Source: Pedobacter sp. D749 (GTDB taxonomy: Bacteria > Bacteroidota > Bacteroidia > Sphingobacteriales > Sphingobacteriaceae). Taken from it: 64,000 bases of DNA. Made by a program: the position numbers and the translations under genes. The stretch is from the NCBI RefSeq assembly GCF_019317285.1, contig NZ_CP079218.1:2604001-2668000 (forward strand), written 5' to 3'. Below, in pieces: positions 44,464 to 53,453 of the stretch (within the stretch, counting starts at the first letter, position 1; the number at the start of each line of letters is the position of its first letter). The notes under the pieces were generated by a model. The model had not been told where the DNA came from, searched no databases, and saw nothing but the letters and a program-made list of their open reading frames with translations.

Positions 44464-46380
44464 ATGCCATTAATAACCGAATTTTCAACAGTTCCTACTT
44501 TGTTGCGGAATGTTGTAAAAAACATCCATAAACCTCACGAAACCTTCTTAATCCACAAACAAGGCGCAGAGTGGGCTGAAATTTCTTATGAAGATACCTT
44601 AAAAAGAGCTGATGCTGTTTCTGCATTCTTCCTGGAAAAGGGGATAAAAAAAGGCGACCGTTTAGGCTTAATGATTGAGAATTCTCCTGAATATGTATAT
44701 TATGATCAGGGCATCCAGCAAATTGGTGTAATTAACGTATCTATTTATCCTACACTTTCTGAGCAGGAAGTAGCCTATATTCTTAACGACTCTGGCATAA
44801 AAGCTATTCTTGTTGGGAATAATTTTCTTTACCGTAAGGTTTTAAAAGTTGCGGCTAATTGTAAAGAATTAAAATATATTATACCAGCTTTTAAAGATTT
44901 CGAAAAGGTTACTATCCCTGCAGATGTTAATGTAGAAGTAATTGCTTTTTCAGATATTCTTGCACTAAAACACCAGGTTACGGCTGCCGAAAAAGCAGAA
45001 ATAGAACAATGTAGAAGTCTGGTTTTACCTGAAGATGTTTCCTCTTTAATTTATACTTCTGGAACAACAGGAACTCCGAAAGGCGTAATGCTTACCCATT
45101 ACAACTTTGTTAAGAATGTGGAGGTTTGTTTACAACAAATCCCGGTGATTGATCAAACAGAAACTTTCCTTTCCTTTCTACCACTATCACATGTATTCGA
45201 ACGTACAGCAACTTACCATGTTTGCTGCGCACAAGGCTGTAAAATTGCTTTCGCACAAAGCTTAGAGTTGTTGGCCAAGAATATGGGAGAAGTTCGCCCT
45301 ACCGTGATGAGTTGCGTTCCGCGTTTATTGGAGCGGATACATGATAAAGCGATAAAAGGAGGAACTGCAGGTGGAGGAACAAAAGCAAAAATATTTATCT
45401 GGGCCTTAGAAACCGGCAATAAATACCGTGTTGCAAAAGAAGCGGGCAAAAACCCTGGATTAATTTTATCGGCAAAAAAAGGAATCGCCGAAAAATTGGT
45501 CTTCAGTAAAATCAAGGAAAAAACAGGTGGAAGATTAAAATTCATGATTTCAGGCGGAGCCGCCCTACCTAAAAATGTCGGTGAGTTTTTTGGCGATCTG
45601 GGCATTAAAATATTAGAGGGTTTTGGTTTAACTGAAACTTCGCCCGTAATGTCGGTTACCGAATACCACAGGCAGGTTTATGGTACCGTTGGGCGTGTGA
45701 TTCCGGGCATTGAAGTAGGCATACAAGATGTAGAAAGCAAAGCAATGTTGAGCATCCAAACACACAACACTTTTGAGGAAGATTTTGAATGTGCCGAAGG
45801 CGAAGTAATTGTTCGCGGTCACTGCGTAATGAAAGGTTATTTTAATAAACCTGCAGAAACTGCTGAAGCTATAGATAAAGAAATGTGGTTCCACACGGGT
45901 GATATTGGTCGTTTTTATAAAGGCAACCTGCAGATTACCGACCGTTTAAAAAACATGATCGTAAATGCTTATGGCAAGAATGTTTACCCAACTCCGGTAG
46001 AAAATATTTACCTAAAAAGCCCTAAAATTGATCAGCTTTTCTTAATCGGAGATAAACGTGAATTTATTACAGCAATCATTATTCCGAACAGGGAAACCTT
46101 AGAAGAAACTTTTAAGCTTAAACCATCATTTTTTGAGGAGACTGATCCATTTATCCGCGATCAGGAAATTATAGATTGGATGGAACAGGATATCAAAAAA
46201 ATCTCTAGCGAGCTGGCCAAATTTGAACGCATAAAAAACTTCAAGATCAAGCGAAATCCTTTCAATATAGATGAAGGAGAAATTACCCCAACCATGAAAG
46301 TGAAGCGTCGCATTGTAGAAAAGAAATATGCAGAAGCGATTAACGAAATGTATGAGGAAGGTATAGAAGCCGAATCATAA
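44464..46380 (+). CDS. Long-chain fatty-acid--CoA ligase (AMP-forming)
   Basis: 638 residues. The AMP-binding loop SLIYTSGTTGTPKGVML and the following FLPLSHVFERTATYHV are classical for long-chain acyl-CoA synthetases; the later GFGLTETSPVMS, WFHTGDIGRF and DRLKNMI segments complete the ANL core, and an extended C-terminal part ends with VKRRIVEKKYAEAINEM. It activates exogenous or recycled fatty acids to acyl-CoA at the inner face of the membrane. Symbol fadD would be usual, but the protein is closer to the 'FAA1-like' long form. It precedes a terminator. Confidence 0.9.
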   Translation: MPLITEFSTVPTLLRNVVKNIHKPHETFLIHKQGAEWAEISYEDTLKRADAVSAFFLEKGIKKGDRLGLMIENSPEYVYYDQGIQQIGVINVSIYPTLSEQEVAYILNDSGIKAILVGNNFLYRKVLKVAANCKELKYIIPAFKDFEKVTIPADVNVEVIAFSDILALKHQVTAAEKAEIEQCRSLVLPEDVSSLIYTSGTTGTPKGVMLTHYNFVKNVEVCLQQIPVIDQTETFLSFLPLSHVFERTATYHVCCAQGCKIAFAQSLELLAKNMGEVRPTVMSCVPRLLERIHDKAIKGGTAGGGTKAKIFIWALETGNKYRVAKEAGKNPGLILSAKKGIAEKLVFSKIKEKTGGRLKFMISGGAALPKNVGEFFGDLGIKILEGFGLTETSPVMSVTEYHRQVYGTVGRVIPGIEVGIQDVESKAMLSIQTHNTFEEDFECAEGEVIVRGHCVMKGYFNKPAETAEAIDKEMWFHTGDIGRFYKGNLQITDRLKNMIVNAYGKNVYPTPVENIYLKSPKIDQLFLIGDKREFITAIIIPNRETLEETFKLKPSFFEETDPFIRDQEIIDWMEQDIKKISSELAKFERIKNFKIKRNPFNIDEGEITPTMKVKRRIVEKKYAEAINEMYEEGIEAES

Positions 46381-46384
46381 TTAA

Positions 46385-46420
46385 AAAGGGCCATTATCAC
46401 AAATTGTAATCATAGCCCTT
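46385..46420. terminator. Hairpin between convergent acyl-CoA ligase and DUF2461 genes
   Basis: AAGGGC (46385-46390) and GCCCTT with inner ATTA/TAAT pairing; no strong T-run. Confidence 0.5.
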
Positions 46421-46443
46421 CATTTTGTAAAGTTTTATATCAG

Positions 46444-47133
46444 TTACAGATCCATCCCGTTTGCATCGGTTGTTAATATTTCGCTCATATAATCAAAGAA
46501 AGGACGCATATTTTTAAATTCCTGATTACAATATGCTAAGTAATCTTTACTTAACACTTCCTGATCAGCAAATCGATGAATTAATAAAAATTGTTTATAA
46601 CGCAGCAAATCGATATCCTGATGATCTCCATCAAAACCTTTTGGAGCAGTCTTTAATTGTTCACCTTTTAAAGTTTCAAATGAAGCAATAAAAGTTTTGT
46701 CACTTAATATTTCCCTCAGGGGCCCGGCATCAAAAGTTATATTTTCCCTTATCAATTTCAAATCTTGTGCTGAAGGCCCGAAAAAGCCACCAGCCACAAA
46801 ACTATTACCTGGTTCGATATGAAAATAGTAGCCACCTCTTCTTTGTTTACCTGCCCGTTTAAAACTTCCACTCCAATGTATTTTATAAGGCGTTTTATCA
46901 TTTGAGAAACGGGTATCCCGATATATCCGGTATAAACTTTTCTTTCCCGATGGTGTTTCAATTACATCGTGGGTATTCATAAGATCTAATAAATCCTGCG
47001 CAAAAGATTCTACGTATGCTAGTTCTTTCTGGTAGTCTGCTTTATGGTCATTAAACCACTCACGTTCATTGTTATTTTTTAATAACCTTAAAAATTCGAA
47101 ACTGGAAGGTGGTATTTGTTTTATATCGGGCAT
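46444..47133 (-). CDS. DUF2461 (TIGR02453) family protein
   Basis: 229 residues, cytoplasmic. Matches the DUF2461 pattern from the N-terminal FLRLLKNNNEREWFNDHK through RIYRDTRFSNDKTPYK, GGYYFHIEPGNSFVAGG and SAQDLKLIRENI. The family's function is not established. Monocistronic, with a minus-strand TATCTTTG (47171-47164) at a plausible distance. Confidence 0.9.
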   Translation of the reverse strand: MPDIKQIPPSSFEFLRLLKNNNEREWFNDHKADYQKELAYVESFAQDLLDLMNTHDVIETPSGKKSLYRIYRDTRFSNDKTPYKIHWSGSFKRAGKQRRGGYYFHIEPGNSFVAGGFFGPSAQDLKLIRENITFDAGPLREILSDKTFIASFETLKGEQLKTAPKGFDGDHQDIDLLRYKQFLLIHRFADQEVLSKDYLAYCNQEFKNMRPFFDYMSEILTTDANGMDL

Positions 47134-47163
47134 CGTTTTTAAAATAGGCTAAATCATTCCAAA

Positions 47164-47171
47164 CAAAGATA
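47164..47171 (-). promoter_or_regulatory. Predicted -7 element of the DUF2461 gene
   Basis: Minus-strand TATCTTTG, 30 bases before the ATG. No good -33 TTG at 17-20 bases. Confidence 0.4.
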
Positions 47172-47281
47172 CCATCTGTAAAAGACTAAATTCATATCGT
47201 TCAAAAAATTTACCTGATGAAACCCTATTAAATTTATAAAGAGATTTATTTATTAGTTTTACCTATCATTTGCCATAAACG

Positions 47282-47608
47282 ATGAAACAAGATTTATTTT
47301 TTGAGCAGGTTTGGGATTTAACCAGAGAAATACCCAAAGGCAGGGTAACTTCTTACGGTGCAATTGCAAAAGCCATTGGCACACCTAATCTATCAAGAAT
47401 GGTTGCCAGAGCCATTGGTGCTTGCGGGCAAGCACAGCTCCCTGTGCCTTATTATAGGGTAATTAGCAGCAACGGTTTGCTTAGTGGCGATCCATCATCC
47501 ACAGCAAAAAGACAGGAGCTCCTCGAATACGAAGGCGTAGAAATTAAAAACCTGAAAGTTCAAAATCTTAAAAAGGTATTCTGGGATCCTTTAATTGATC
47601 TGGAATAA
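47282..47608 (+). CDS. Alkyltransferase-like (ATL) / MGMT-fold DNA-binding protein
   Basis: 108-residue protein with only the C-terminal DNA-binding/active-site domain of O6-alkylguanine-DNA alkyltransferases. Conserved features: GRVTSYGAIAKAIG (Tyr25 for base flipping), MVARAIGACG (arginine-finger region, R43), and VPYYRVISSNGLLSG, where MGMT has P-C-H-R-V. Here the acceptor Cys is Tyr57 and the next His is Tyr58, so alkyl transfer is impossible. It fits the ATL class, which recognises alkylated guanine and recruits nucleotide excision repair; the Tyr-Tyr pair is unlike the usual Trp or Ala. Confidence 0.88.
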   Translation: MKQDLFFEQVWDLTREIPKGRVTSYGAIAKAIGTPNLSRMVARAIGACGQAQLPVPYYRVISSNGLLSGDPSSTAKRQELLEYEGVEIKNLKVQNLKKVFWDPLIDLE

Positions 47609-47719
47609 AACATCATAGTACAAAGCTTCTTACCTTTCATTCTTTATCTTATTGGATTTTAACATTCTCAAATAAGGTTTTATATCTAATAAAGCATTTA
47701 GTAATTACAATAGCTTTCT

Positions 47720-47727
47720 TATCTTTG
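47720..47727 (+). promoter_or_regulatory. Predicted -7 element of lysS
   Basis: TATCTTTG with TTTAG (47697-47701) about 18 bases upstream. Implies a leader of about 155 bases before lysS. The leader contains AT-rich sequence and short self-complementary words such as CCATCTG..AAATGG. Confidence 0.5.
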
Positions 47728-47888
47728 CAACCATCTGTTTTAAATGGATAGCTAATTGGTACTGAAAATTGATTTTTTTCAATATAAATTCAAAATTTAA
47801 TCAGCTAATTATTCCCTTTTCATTAAAGCACCAAAATTTAACAATAACAAAAAAATGCAAAATTATTATTTTGCAAAAAATACCTGAA

Positions 47889-49598
47889 ATGAGTATAGGA
47901 TTATCAGAACAAGAAGTATTACGACGTGAGTCGCTAAAACAATTACGTGCACTGGGCATTGAGCCTTATCCTGCCGAAGCATATGAAGTAAATGCATATG
48001 CTGCAGATATATTAGCTAATTATGAAGCAGATAAGACAGCGTACAAGACGGTAGTATTAGCAGGTAGAATTATGAGCCGCAATATTATGGGTGCTGCCTC
48101 TTTTACAGAGTTACAGGATTCTACCGGTAGAATCCAGATCTACTTAAAGCGTGATGAACTTTGTCCGGGCGATGATAAAACGCTATACAACACCGTATTT
48201 AAAAAACTTTTAGATATCGGCGATTTCATTGGGGTTAAAGGATACGTATTTACTACACAAACAGGCGAAATTTCTGTACACGTTACTGAGTTTAAGGTAC
48301 TTTCTAAGTCACTACGTCCGCTACCAATTGTTAAACGTGATGATGAAGGAAACGTATATGATGGATTTACTAATCCGGAACTGCGTTACCGCATGCGTTA
48401 TGTAGATTTAACGGTAAACCCTGATTTTAAACAGATCTTCATTAAACGCAGCAAGGTGATTAACACCATGCGCAATTATTTTGATAACCAGGGTTGGATG
48501 GAAGTGGAAACTCCTATACTACAGCCTATTCACGGCGGCGCTGCTGCACGTCCGTTTGCCACACACCACAATACTTTAGATATGCCACTTTATTTGCGTA
48601 TTGCAAATGAGTTGTATCTGAAAAGATTAATTGTTGCAGGTTTTGATGGTGTATATGAATTCGGTAAAATGTTCCGCAACGAAGGAATGGACCGCACACA
48701 TAATCCAGAGTATACTTCGATGGAAATTTATGTAGCCTATAAAGATTATATCTGGATGATGGCTATGGTTGAAGAATGTTTGGAAAAAGTAGCCATTGCA
48801 ACCAATGGTTCGGCAGTAGTTAAAGTTGGTGAAAACGATATCAATTTCGAAGGACCATACGAAAAACTGACCATGTACGAATCGATCCAAAAATATACAG
48901 GAATTGATGTTTCGAAAATGACTGAAGAGGAACTTTTGCAAACCTGTGCATCATTAGGCATCGAAACCGATTCTACAATGGGCCGCGGTAAATTAGTAGA
49001 TGAAATTTTCAGTGATAAGGTAGAAGCCAATTTAATCCAGCCTACATTCATTACAGATTACCCGATCGAAATGACACCGTTGGCTAAAAAACACCGTAGT
49101 GCAGAAGGATTGGTAGAGCGTTTCGAAATATTTGTGAATGGTAAAGAAATCGGAAATGCGTATTCAGAACTGAATGATCCAATTGATCAAAAAGAACGTT
49201 TTGAAGATCAGTTGAAACTTGCTGATCGTGGTGATGCCGAAGCAATGGCAATGGATGATGACTTTGTTCGTGCTTTAGAATATGGTATGCCTCCTACCTC
49301 AGGTTTAGGTTTTGGTATCGATCGTATCGTGATGTTAATGACTAATCAAAGTACCATCCAGGAAGTTTTATTCTTCCCGCAGATGCGCCCGGAGAAAAAG
49401 AAAATAGAAATGACAGCCGAAGAAACAGAATTATATTCATTGGTTTCGGAAGGCGAACAGTACCTGTTAACTGAAGTAAAAGGGAAGCTAGCCGATTGGA
49501 GTAACAAGAAATGGGATACCACTTTAAAGGCTTTAACAGCAAAAGGAATCTTGAAAGTTGCCAAAACAGATGATGGCTTATTCCTGTCGCACAAATAA
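47889..49598 (+). CDS. lysS: Lysyl-tRNA synthetase, class II
   Basis: 569 residues from ATG 47889 (MSIGLSEQEV). An in-frame ATG at 47769 would add 40 poorly conserved, hydrophobic residues and overlap the leader, so it is rejected. OB-fold anticodon-binding domain (about 55-150), motif 1 near 190-215 (NYFDNQGWMEVETP), motif 2 with FRNEGMDRTHNPEYT, motif 3 GLGFGIDRIVMLMTN. It has an extra C-terminal domain of about 65 residues compared with E. coli LysRS, the usual Bacteroidota form. Charges tRNA-Lys. Confidence 0.96.
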   Translation: MSIGLSEQEVLRRESLKQLRALGIEPYPAEAYEVNAYAADILANYEADKTAYKTVVLAGRIMSRNIMGAASFTELQDSTGRIQIYLKRDELCPGDDKTLYNTVFKKLLDIGDFIGVKGYVFTTQTGEISVHVTEFKVLSKSLRPLPIVKRDDEGNVYDGFTNPELRYRMRYVDLTVNPDFKQIFIKRSKVINTMRNYFDNQGWMEVETPILQPIHGGAAARPFATHHNTLDMPLYLRIANELYLKRLIVAGFDGVYEFGKMFRNEGMDRTHNPEYTSMEIYVAYKDYIWMMAMVEECLEKVAIATNGSAVVKVGENDINFEGPYEKLTMYESIQKYTGIDVSKMTEEELLQTCASLGIETDSTMGRGKLVDEIFSDKVEANLIQPTFITDYPIEMTPLAKKHRSAEGLVERFEIFVNGKEIGNAYSELNDPIDQKERFEDQLKLADRGDAEAMAMDDDFVRALEYGMPPTSGLGFGIDRIVMLMTNQSTIQEVLFFPQMRPEKKKIEMTAEETELYSLVSEGEQYLLTEVKGKLADWSNKKWDTTLKALTAKGILKVAKTDDGLFLSHK

Positions 49599-49659
49599 TC
49601 ACCCCCCTGAAAAAGGACATTCTGGATTAGATTTTAACATAAACATAACATAAACTTAA

Positions 49660-49690
49660 AAGGCTTGCTAACAATTATTTAGCAAGCCTT
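49660..49690 (+). terminator. Terminator of lysS
   Basis: AAGGCTTGCTAA (49660-49671) pairs perfectly with TTAGCAAGCCTT (49679-49690), loop of 7, then CTCT. Confidence 0.75.
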
Positions 49691-49730
49691 CTCTATATTT
49701 ACAGCAATCGATAATTAAAATCACTGCGAT

Positions 49731-49943
49731 ATGAATATGTCAAGTTTAGAAATCAACGAAAGAGAATACTGCATTAAATTAAGCAAAGATGCTTTTGATT
49801 TAACACTGGTACGTCAATTAATAAAAAGAATCCAGGCTGAAGCCTTATTTTTCTCAAGAGTACAAGCTGAAGAAGAAGATATCTTAAGCAAAAGAGCTCA
49901 AAGAGAAGAATTTGAAGGATTTGATTATTTAGGAGATAAGTAA
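49731..49943 (+). CDS. Hypothetical 70-residue protein
   Basis: Helical, charged protein (SKDAFDLTLVRQLIKRIQAEA, then SRVQAEEEDILSKRAQREE) with an acidic/aromatic tail. The frame is open from MNMSS at 49731; the second Met at 49737 is an alternative start. A -7-like TATATTTA (49694-49701) lies about 30 bases upstream. The N-terminus LEINEREYCIKLSKDAF could fold as a beta strand. Antitoxin-like size, but no toxin is adjacent. Function unknown. Confidence 0.6.
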   Translation: MNMSSLEINEREYCIKLSKDAFDLTLVRQLIKRIQAEALFFSRVQAEEEDILSKRAQREEFEGFDYLGDK

Positions 49944-49950
49944 TAGAAAT

Positions 49951-50023
49951 CGTCATGCTGATCCGATAGTTATCGGATTTATTTCAGCATCTATAAGATC
50001 CTGCAATAAATTCAGGGTGACGC
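49951..50023. repeat. Intergenic repeat, CTGATCCGATAG family, copy 1
   Basis: CGTCATGCTGATCCGATAGT with inner palindrome CCGATAGTTATCGG, followed by TTTATTTCAGCATC. A second copy is at 61142-61222. Sequences of this kind (CTGAAACGAGTTCAGCATGACG) are commonly dispersed in this group. Confidence 0.7.
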
Positions 50024-50032
50024 GCTATTTTA

Positions 50033-50587
50033 TTAATCAACCTCCAAAGTTCCTTCAACCGAGTCATCCATTGTTTTTCCTGTGATAACTGAGGCTGCCA
50101 TTTTCAAAAATGCAACAGCAGTACCATGTTTGGTATCCCAGTAATATCCTTCTGATGGGATTACTTTAATTAAAGTAATATTCGGGTCGTCTTTCCCACC
50201 CTGAAACCAGGTCTTAATAAACGGACTCCAAAGTTCATCGATTTTCGCCTGATCCCTGCTGATTTCAGAAATACCATAAATATTTACAAAACCTGAATGG
50301 GCACCTGCCTGAAACAGCAAATGTGTAAATGGATCGGCAGAGATTTCATCATTTTTATGACTGTCTTTCATGCTCATGAACCAGATATTACCTTCATCAT
50401 CCACCTGCTGAATAGCCATTGGCCTTACAGATAATGGTATACCTGTTTTAATATTGGTGCAGAAAAAACAACTTTCAGCTTTTTCTGCCAACTCCCTCAG
50501 TTTTTCAATGGCTGCTTTGCCACCCAGATCTTTAATGTTATTTTCTTCCTGAGTATTGTTCGTACTTCCTTCTTGTGATGTTGCCAT
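50033..50587 (-). CDS. Pyridoxamine-5'-phosphate-oxidase-fold (general stress protein 26-like)
   Basis: 184 residues with the split-barrel flavin-binding fold of the general-stress-protein-26 family. Features: AIEKLRELAEKAESCFFCTNIKTGIPLSVRPMAI, described in parts by the CFFCTN and RPMA positions, then IWFMSMKDSHKNDEI and PFTHLLFQAG, GFVNIYGISEIS. Binds flavin or related cofactors; physiological reaction unknown. The first 25 residues (Gln/Thr/Asn-rich) look unstructured. Confidence 0.87.
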   Translation of the reverse strand: MATSQEGSTNNTQEENNIKDLGGKAAIEKLRELAEKAESCFFCTNIKTGIPLSVRPMAIQQVDDEGNIWFMSMKDSHKNDEISADPFTHLLFQAGAHSGFVNIYGISEISRDQAKIDELWSPFIKTWFQGGKDDPNITLIKVIPSEGYYWDTKHGTAVAFLKMAASVITGKTMDDSVEGTLEVD

Positions 50588-50741
50588 AGGATTAAGATTT
50601 TATATTAACTACAATAGAAATTGGGGTTTGGTTTTGAGTTTTTGCGGAGAGCGTTAAGCGGAGCGCATATAGATAAATTATAGCGTTTGATTTACTGGAT
50701 AAAAATTATGGCGTTTTGATCAAAGGCAATATCTTTAATCA

Positions 50742-51239
50742 ATGAATATCAAAAAACCGGAAGCTTTTAAGGCTGAGATTAAAATTATAGGCATCAACCC
50801 TTTTGTATTTGTACCAGAAGAAGCATTAAATTCTATTTTTCATCAATCTGGAAAAAATAAAGGTCAATTACCCATTAAAATGAAAATTGATGGTCATGAG
50901 TTTAAACAAACCCTGGTTAAATATGCCGGAGATTGGCGTTTGTACTTAAATACACCCATGCGAAAAGCAGCCGGAAAAGATATTGGCGACACCGCAACTT
51001 TCGAAATCGAATTTGATACGGAAGAACAGACAATTAGTATCAACCCTAAACTTGTACAGGCCTTAGCAGAAAATAAACAAGCCAAAGATATATTTGATGG
51101 CCTTGCTCCTTATTTACAGAAGGAAATTATACGTTATATTGCCAATCTTAAAACTAAAGAATCAGTTGACCGTAATGTAAAAAAAGCTATTCAGTTTCTT
51201 TTGGGTAAAGAAAGGTTTATTGGCAGAGATGGGATTTAA
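50742..51239 (+). CDS. DUF1905 / YdeI-OmpD-associated family protein
   Basis: 165 residues. DUF1905-like N-domain (about 8-100; INPFVFVPEEALN, then GQLPIKMKIDGHEF, GDWRLYLNTPMRKAAGKDIGDTA) and a C-terminal YdeI/OmpD-associated-type helix region (about 108-160; AKDIFDGLAPYLQKEIIRYIANLKTKESVDRNVKKAIQFL, described in parts). Cytoplasmic; function not established. TATCTTTA (50730-50737) ends 4 bases before the ATG, one mismatch from the promoter consensus, so a leaderless transcript is possible. Confidence 0.85.
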   Translation: MNIKKPEAFKAEIKIIGINPFVFVPEEALNSIFHQSGKNKGQLPIKMKIDGHEFKQTLVKYAGDWRLYLNTPMRKAAGKDIGDTATFEIEFDTEEQTISINPKLVQALAENKQAKDIFDGLAPYLQKEIIRYIANLKTKESVDRNVKKAIQFLLGKERFIGRDGI

Positions 51240-51248
51240 AGCATTATT

Positions 51249-51298
51249 CATTATAGTACAAAGGCCAATTAGTAACTGTCGTCCTTTGTACTATAATG
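51249..51298. terminator. Long perfect hairpin between convergent genes
   Basis: CATTATAGTACAAAGG (51249-51264) is exactly complementary to CCTTTGTACTATAATG (51283-51298), giving a 16-bp stem with an 18-base loop between the DUF1905 and M3-peptidase stops. No T-run, but a strong RNA structure for both strands. Confidence 0.75.
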
Positions 51299-51303
51299 TT
51301 ATT

Positions 51304-53325
51304 TTATAACAATCCTCGCTTTTTAAGCATTGGTTTAATATCAGGATTATGTCCCCTGAAATTAAAAAACATTTTGCCAAGATCTTCCGTATTTCCTTTG
51401 GACAGAATCATATCCCTAAAACGCTGACCATTTGCCCTGGTTAATCCTCCATTCTCCTGAAACCACGAAAAGGCATCATTTTCAAGCATAGAAGTCCAGC
51501 TGTAAGCATAATAACCTGCGGCATAGCCATTACTCCAGATATGCAGAAAATAGCTGGAGCGGTAACGTGGTGGTACATACGATAAATTTAAATTGGTTTT
51601 CTTTAAAGCCTCGGCTTCAAATTTGTCAACATCCTGCAATGGTGAACCAGGAGAAATTGTATGCCATTGCATATCCAGATCGGCTGCTGCCAAAGCTTCT
51701 GTAAAAATATAACCCTGGTTAAACGAACTCGCTTTTTTAATCTTATCCAGCAAAGCCTGCGGCATCTGTGCTCCGGTTTGATAATGAAGGGCATAATTCT
51801 TCAGTATTTTAGGATCAGAAGCCCAATGTTCATTAAACTGGGAAGGAAATTCTACATAATCGCGGGCTACGTTCGCACCTGAAAGACTTGGATATTGCTG
51901 GTTGGCAAACAGACCATGTAAACCGTGTCCAAATTCATGAAACATGGTGGTAACATCATCAAAGCTAATTAATGCTGGTTTTCCGGCTTCGGGTTTTGCA
52001 AAATTGCAGACATTATAAATTACCGGTATTGTACCGAATAGCTTAGATTGTGGAACAAGATTATCCATCCAGGCACCACCATCCTTGTTATCACGCTTAT
52101 AGTAATCGCAATAAAACAGGCCTAACAGTTTTCCATCTTTGTCCATCACATCAAAAACACGAACATCTTCCTGGTAAACGGGTAAATCTTTACGTTCTTT
52201 AAAAGTAATGCCGTAAAGTTGTGTTGCAGCATAAAACACACCATTTATAAGCACCTTGTTTAACTCGAAATAAGGTTTAACCTCATTTTCATCCAGATCG
52301 AATTTTGCTTTACGAACTTGTTCGGCATAAAAATCCCAATCCCATGGCTCTAGTTTAAAGCCACCTTTTTGCTGATCGATTACGGCCTGTATATCTGCCG
52401 CTTCACTTTTTGCCTTCGCGGTAGCTGCAGGAATAACTTTGCTAAAAAAATCTTCTACTGCTTCAGGTGTTTTAGCCATCTGATTTTGCAATTTCCAGGC
52501 TGCATAATTTTTAAAGCCAAGCAATGCCGCCTGAGCAGAACGGATTTGTGCAATTCGTGAAATTATTTTACGGGTATCGTTTGTATCGCCTTTTTCTGCC
52601 CTGTTCCATGATTTCTTAAAAAGTTCTTCTCTCTTGGCACGATCGGTCATTGATTGCAATTCGGGCTGTTGCGTAGTATTTTTTAAACCTTTACCTGCTG
52701 CCTGTAACTGTGCGGTAAACTTCGCGGCCAAAGTAGCTTCTTCTTTATTCAGCGCTTTAAGCTTTTCTTTGTCGGCATCAGATAGCTTTGCTCCTGCCAA
52801 TTCAAATTTTTGGTAATAATACTCCAGTAAACGCAACGATTCGGCATCTAACTTCAGCTGATCTTTGTTTTTAAAAAGGGTTTCTACCCGATTAAATAGT
52901 TTCGTATTCAAATAAATGGCATCGGTATTTGCAGTTAGTTTAGGCGCTTCCTCTTCTTTAACCTTTTGCAATTCAGGATTGGTATTGGCGCCTGTAAGCA
53001 GGTTAAAAACCATACTTGTGCGGCTCAGCAATTGTCCGCTTTTTTCGATCGCCAAGATGGTATTTTCGAAGCCAGGCGCATCGCTCTGATCTGCAATTTT
53101 CCGGATTTCATCCATTTGCTGCTTCATCCCTTCTTCCAATGCCGGTTTAAAATCGCCGTTTTTTATTTTGTCGAAGGCAGGAGCCTGGAAAGCAAGTGCG
53201 CTTGCCTTAAAAAAAGGATTGGCCGCTGAAAAGGTTTCGCTACTTTCTTCAGCATTTTTTTTGTTATTGCAGGCACCCAGAATGGCTAAAAAAGCCAGCA
53301 TGGGTAAATAATACACTTTTTTCAT
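51304..53325 (-). CDS. M3-family oligopeptidase (Dcp-like), lipoprotein
   Basis: 673 residues. Signal peptide with lipobox ILGAC (C19), so it is anchored in a membrane with its catalytic domain in the periplasm, unlike cytoplasmic Dcp of E. coli. Zinc motif HEFGHGLH (H463, E464, H467) with the third ligand Glu about 26 residues on (FPSQFNEHW). C-terminal FLHIWSNGYAAGYYAYSWT matches the M3 peptidyl-dipeptidase group. Cleaves dipeptides or short peptides in the envelope. It appears monocistronic. Confidence 0.94.
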   Translation of the reverse strand: MKKVYYLPMLAFLAILGACNNKKNAEESSETFSAANPFFKASALAFQAPAFDKIKNGDFKPALEEGMKQQMDEIRKIADQSDAPGFENTILAIEKSGQLLSRTSMVFNLLTGANTNPELQKVKEEEAPKLTANTDAIYLNTKLFNRVETLFKNKDQLKLDAESLRLLEYYYQKFELAGAKLSDADKEKLKALNKEEATLAAKFTAQLQAAGKGLKNTTQQPELQSMTDRAKREELFKKSWNRAEKGDTNDTRKIISRIAQIRSAQAALLGFKNYAAWKLQNQMAKTPEAVEDFFSKVIPAATAKAKSEAADIQAVIDQQKGGFKLEPWDWDFYAEQVRKAKFDLDENEVKPYFELNKVLINGVFYAATQLYGITFKERKDLPVYQEDVRVFDVMDKDGKLLGLFYCDYYKRDNKDGGAWMDNLVPQSKLFGTIPVIYNVCNFAKPEAGKPALISFDDVTTMFHEFGHGLHGLFANQQYPSLSGANVARDYVEFPSQFNEHWASDPKILKNYALHYQTGAQMPQALLDKIKKASSFNQGYIFTEALAAADLDMQWHTISPGSPLQDVDKFEAEALKKTNLNLSYVPPRYRSSYFLHIWSNGYAAGYYAYSWTSMLENDAFSWFQENGGLTRANGQRFRDMILSKGNTEDLGKMFFNFRGHNPDIKPMLKKRGLL

Positions 53326-53403
53326 GAATATTTAAAAGTTAGGTATCCATAAAAATAGTAATTTATATGCTGCAATTTTCAATAAACAAAACTGAGTTGC
53401 AAC

Positions 53404-53435
53404 AAAAAAGCCATCTCAATTTTGAAATGGCTCTA
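53404..53435 (-). terminator. Terminator of the 179-aa membrane protein gene
   Basis: On the minus strand, AGAGCCATTTC pairs imperfectly with GAGATGGCT and is followed by TTTTTTG. Confidence 0.7.
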
Positions 53436-53453
53436 TATAAGATGTGATCAATA

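Noticed and set aside
45213..45605. 130-codon minus-strand frame inside the acyl-CoA ligase gene
   Set aside because: Shadow of a strong coding region; composition is low-complexity Phe/Pro/Ala and no start context.
47769..47888. 40-residue N-terminal extension of LysRS
   Set aside because: Hydrophobic and unlike the family; the conserved protein starts at 47889.
48627..49051. Minus-strand frames of about 100 codons inside lysS
   Set aside because: Antisense to conserved motifs of LysRS; no independent support.
49731..49943. Toxin-antitoxin partner
   Set aside because: Antitoxin-like size, but no toxin gene adjoins on the same strand.
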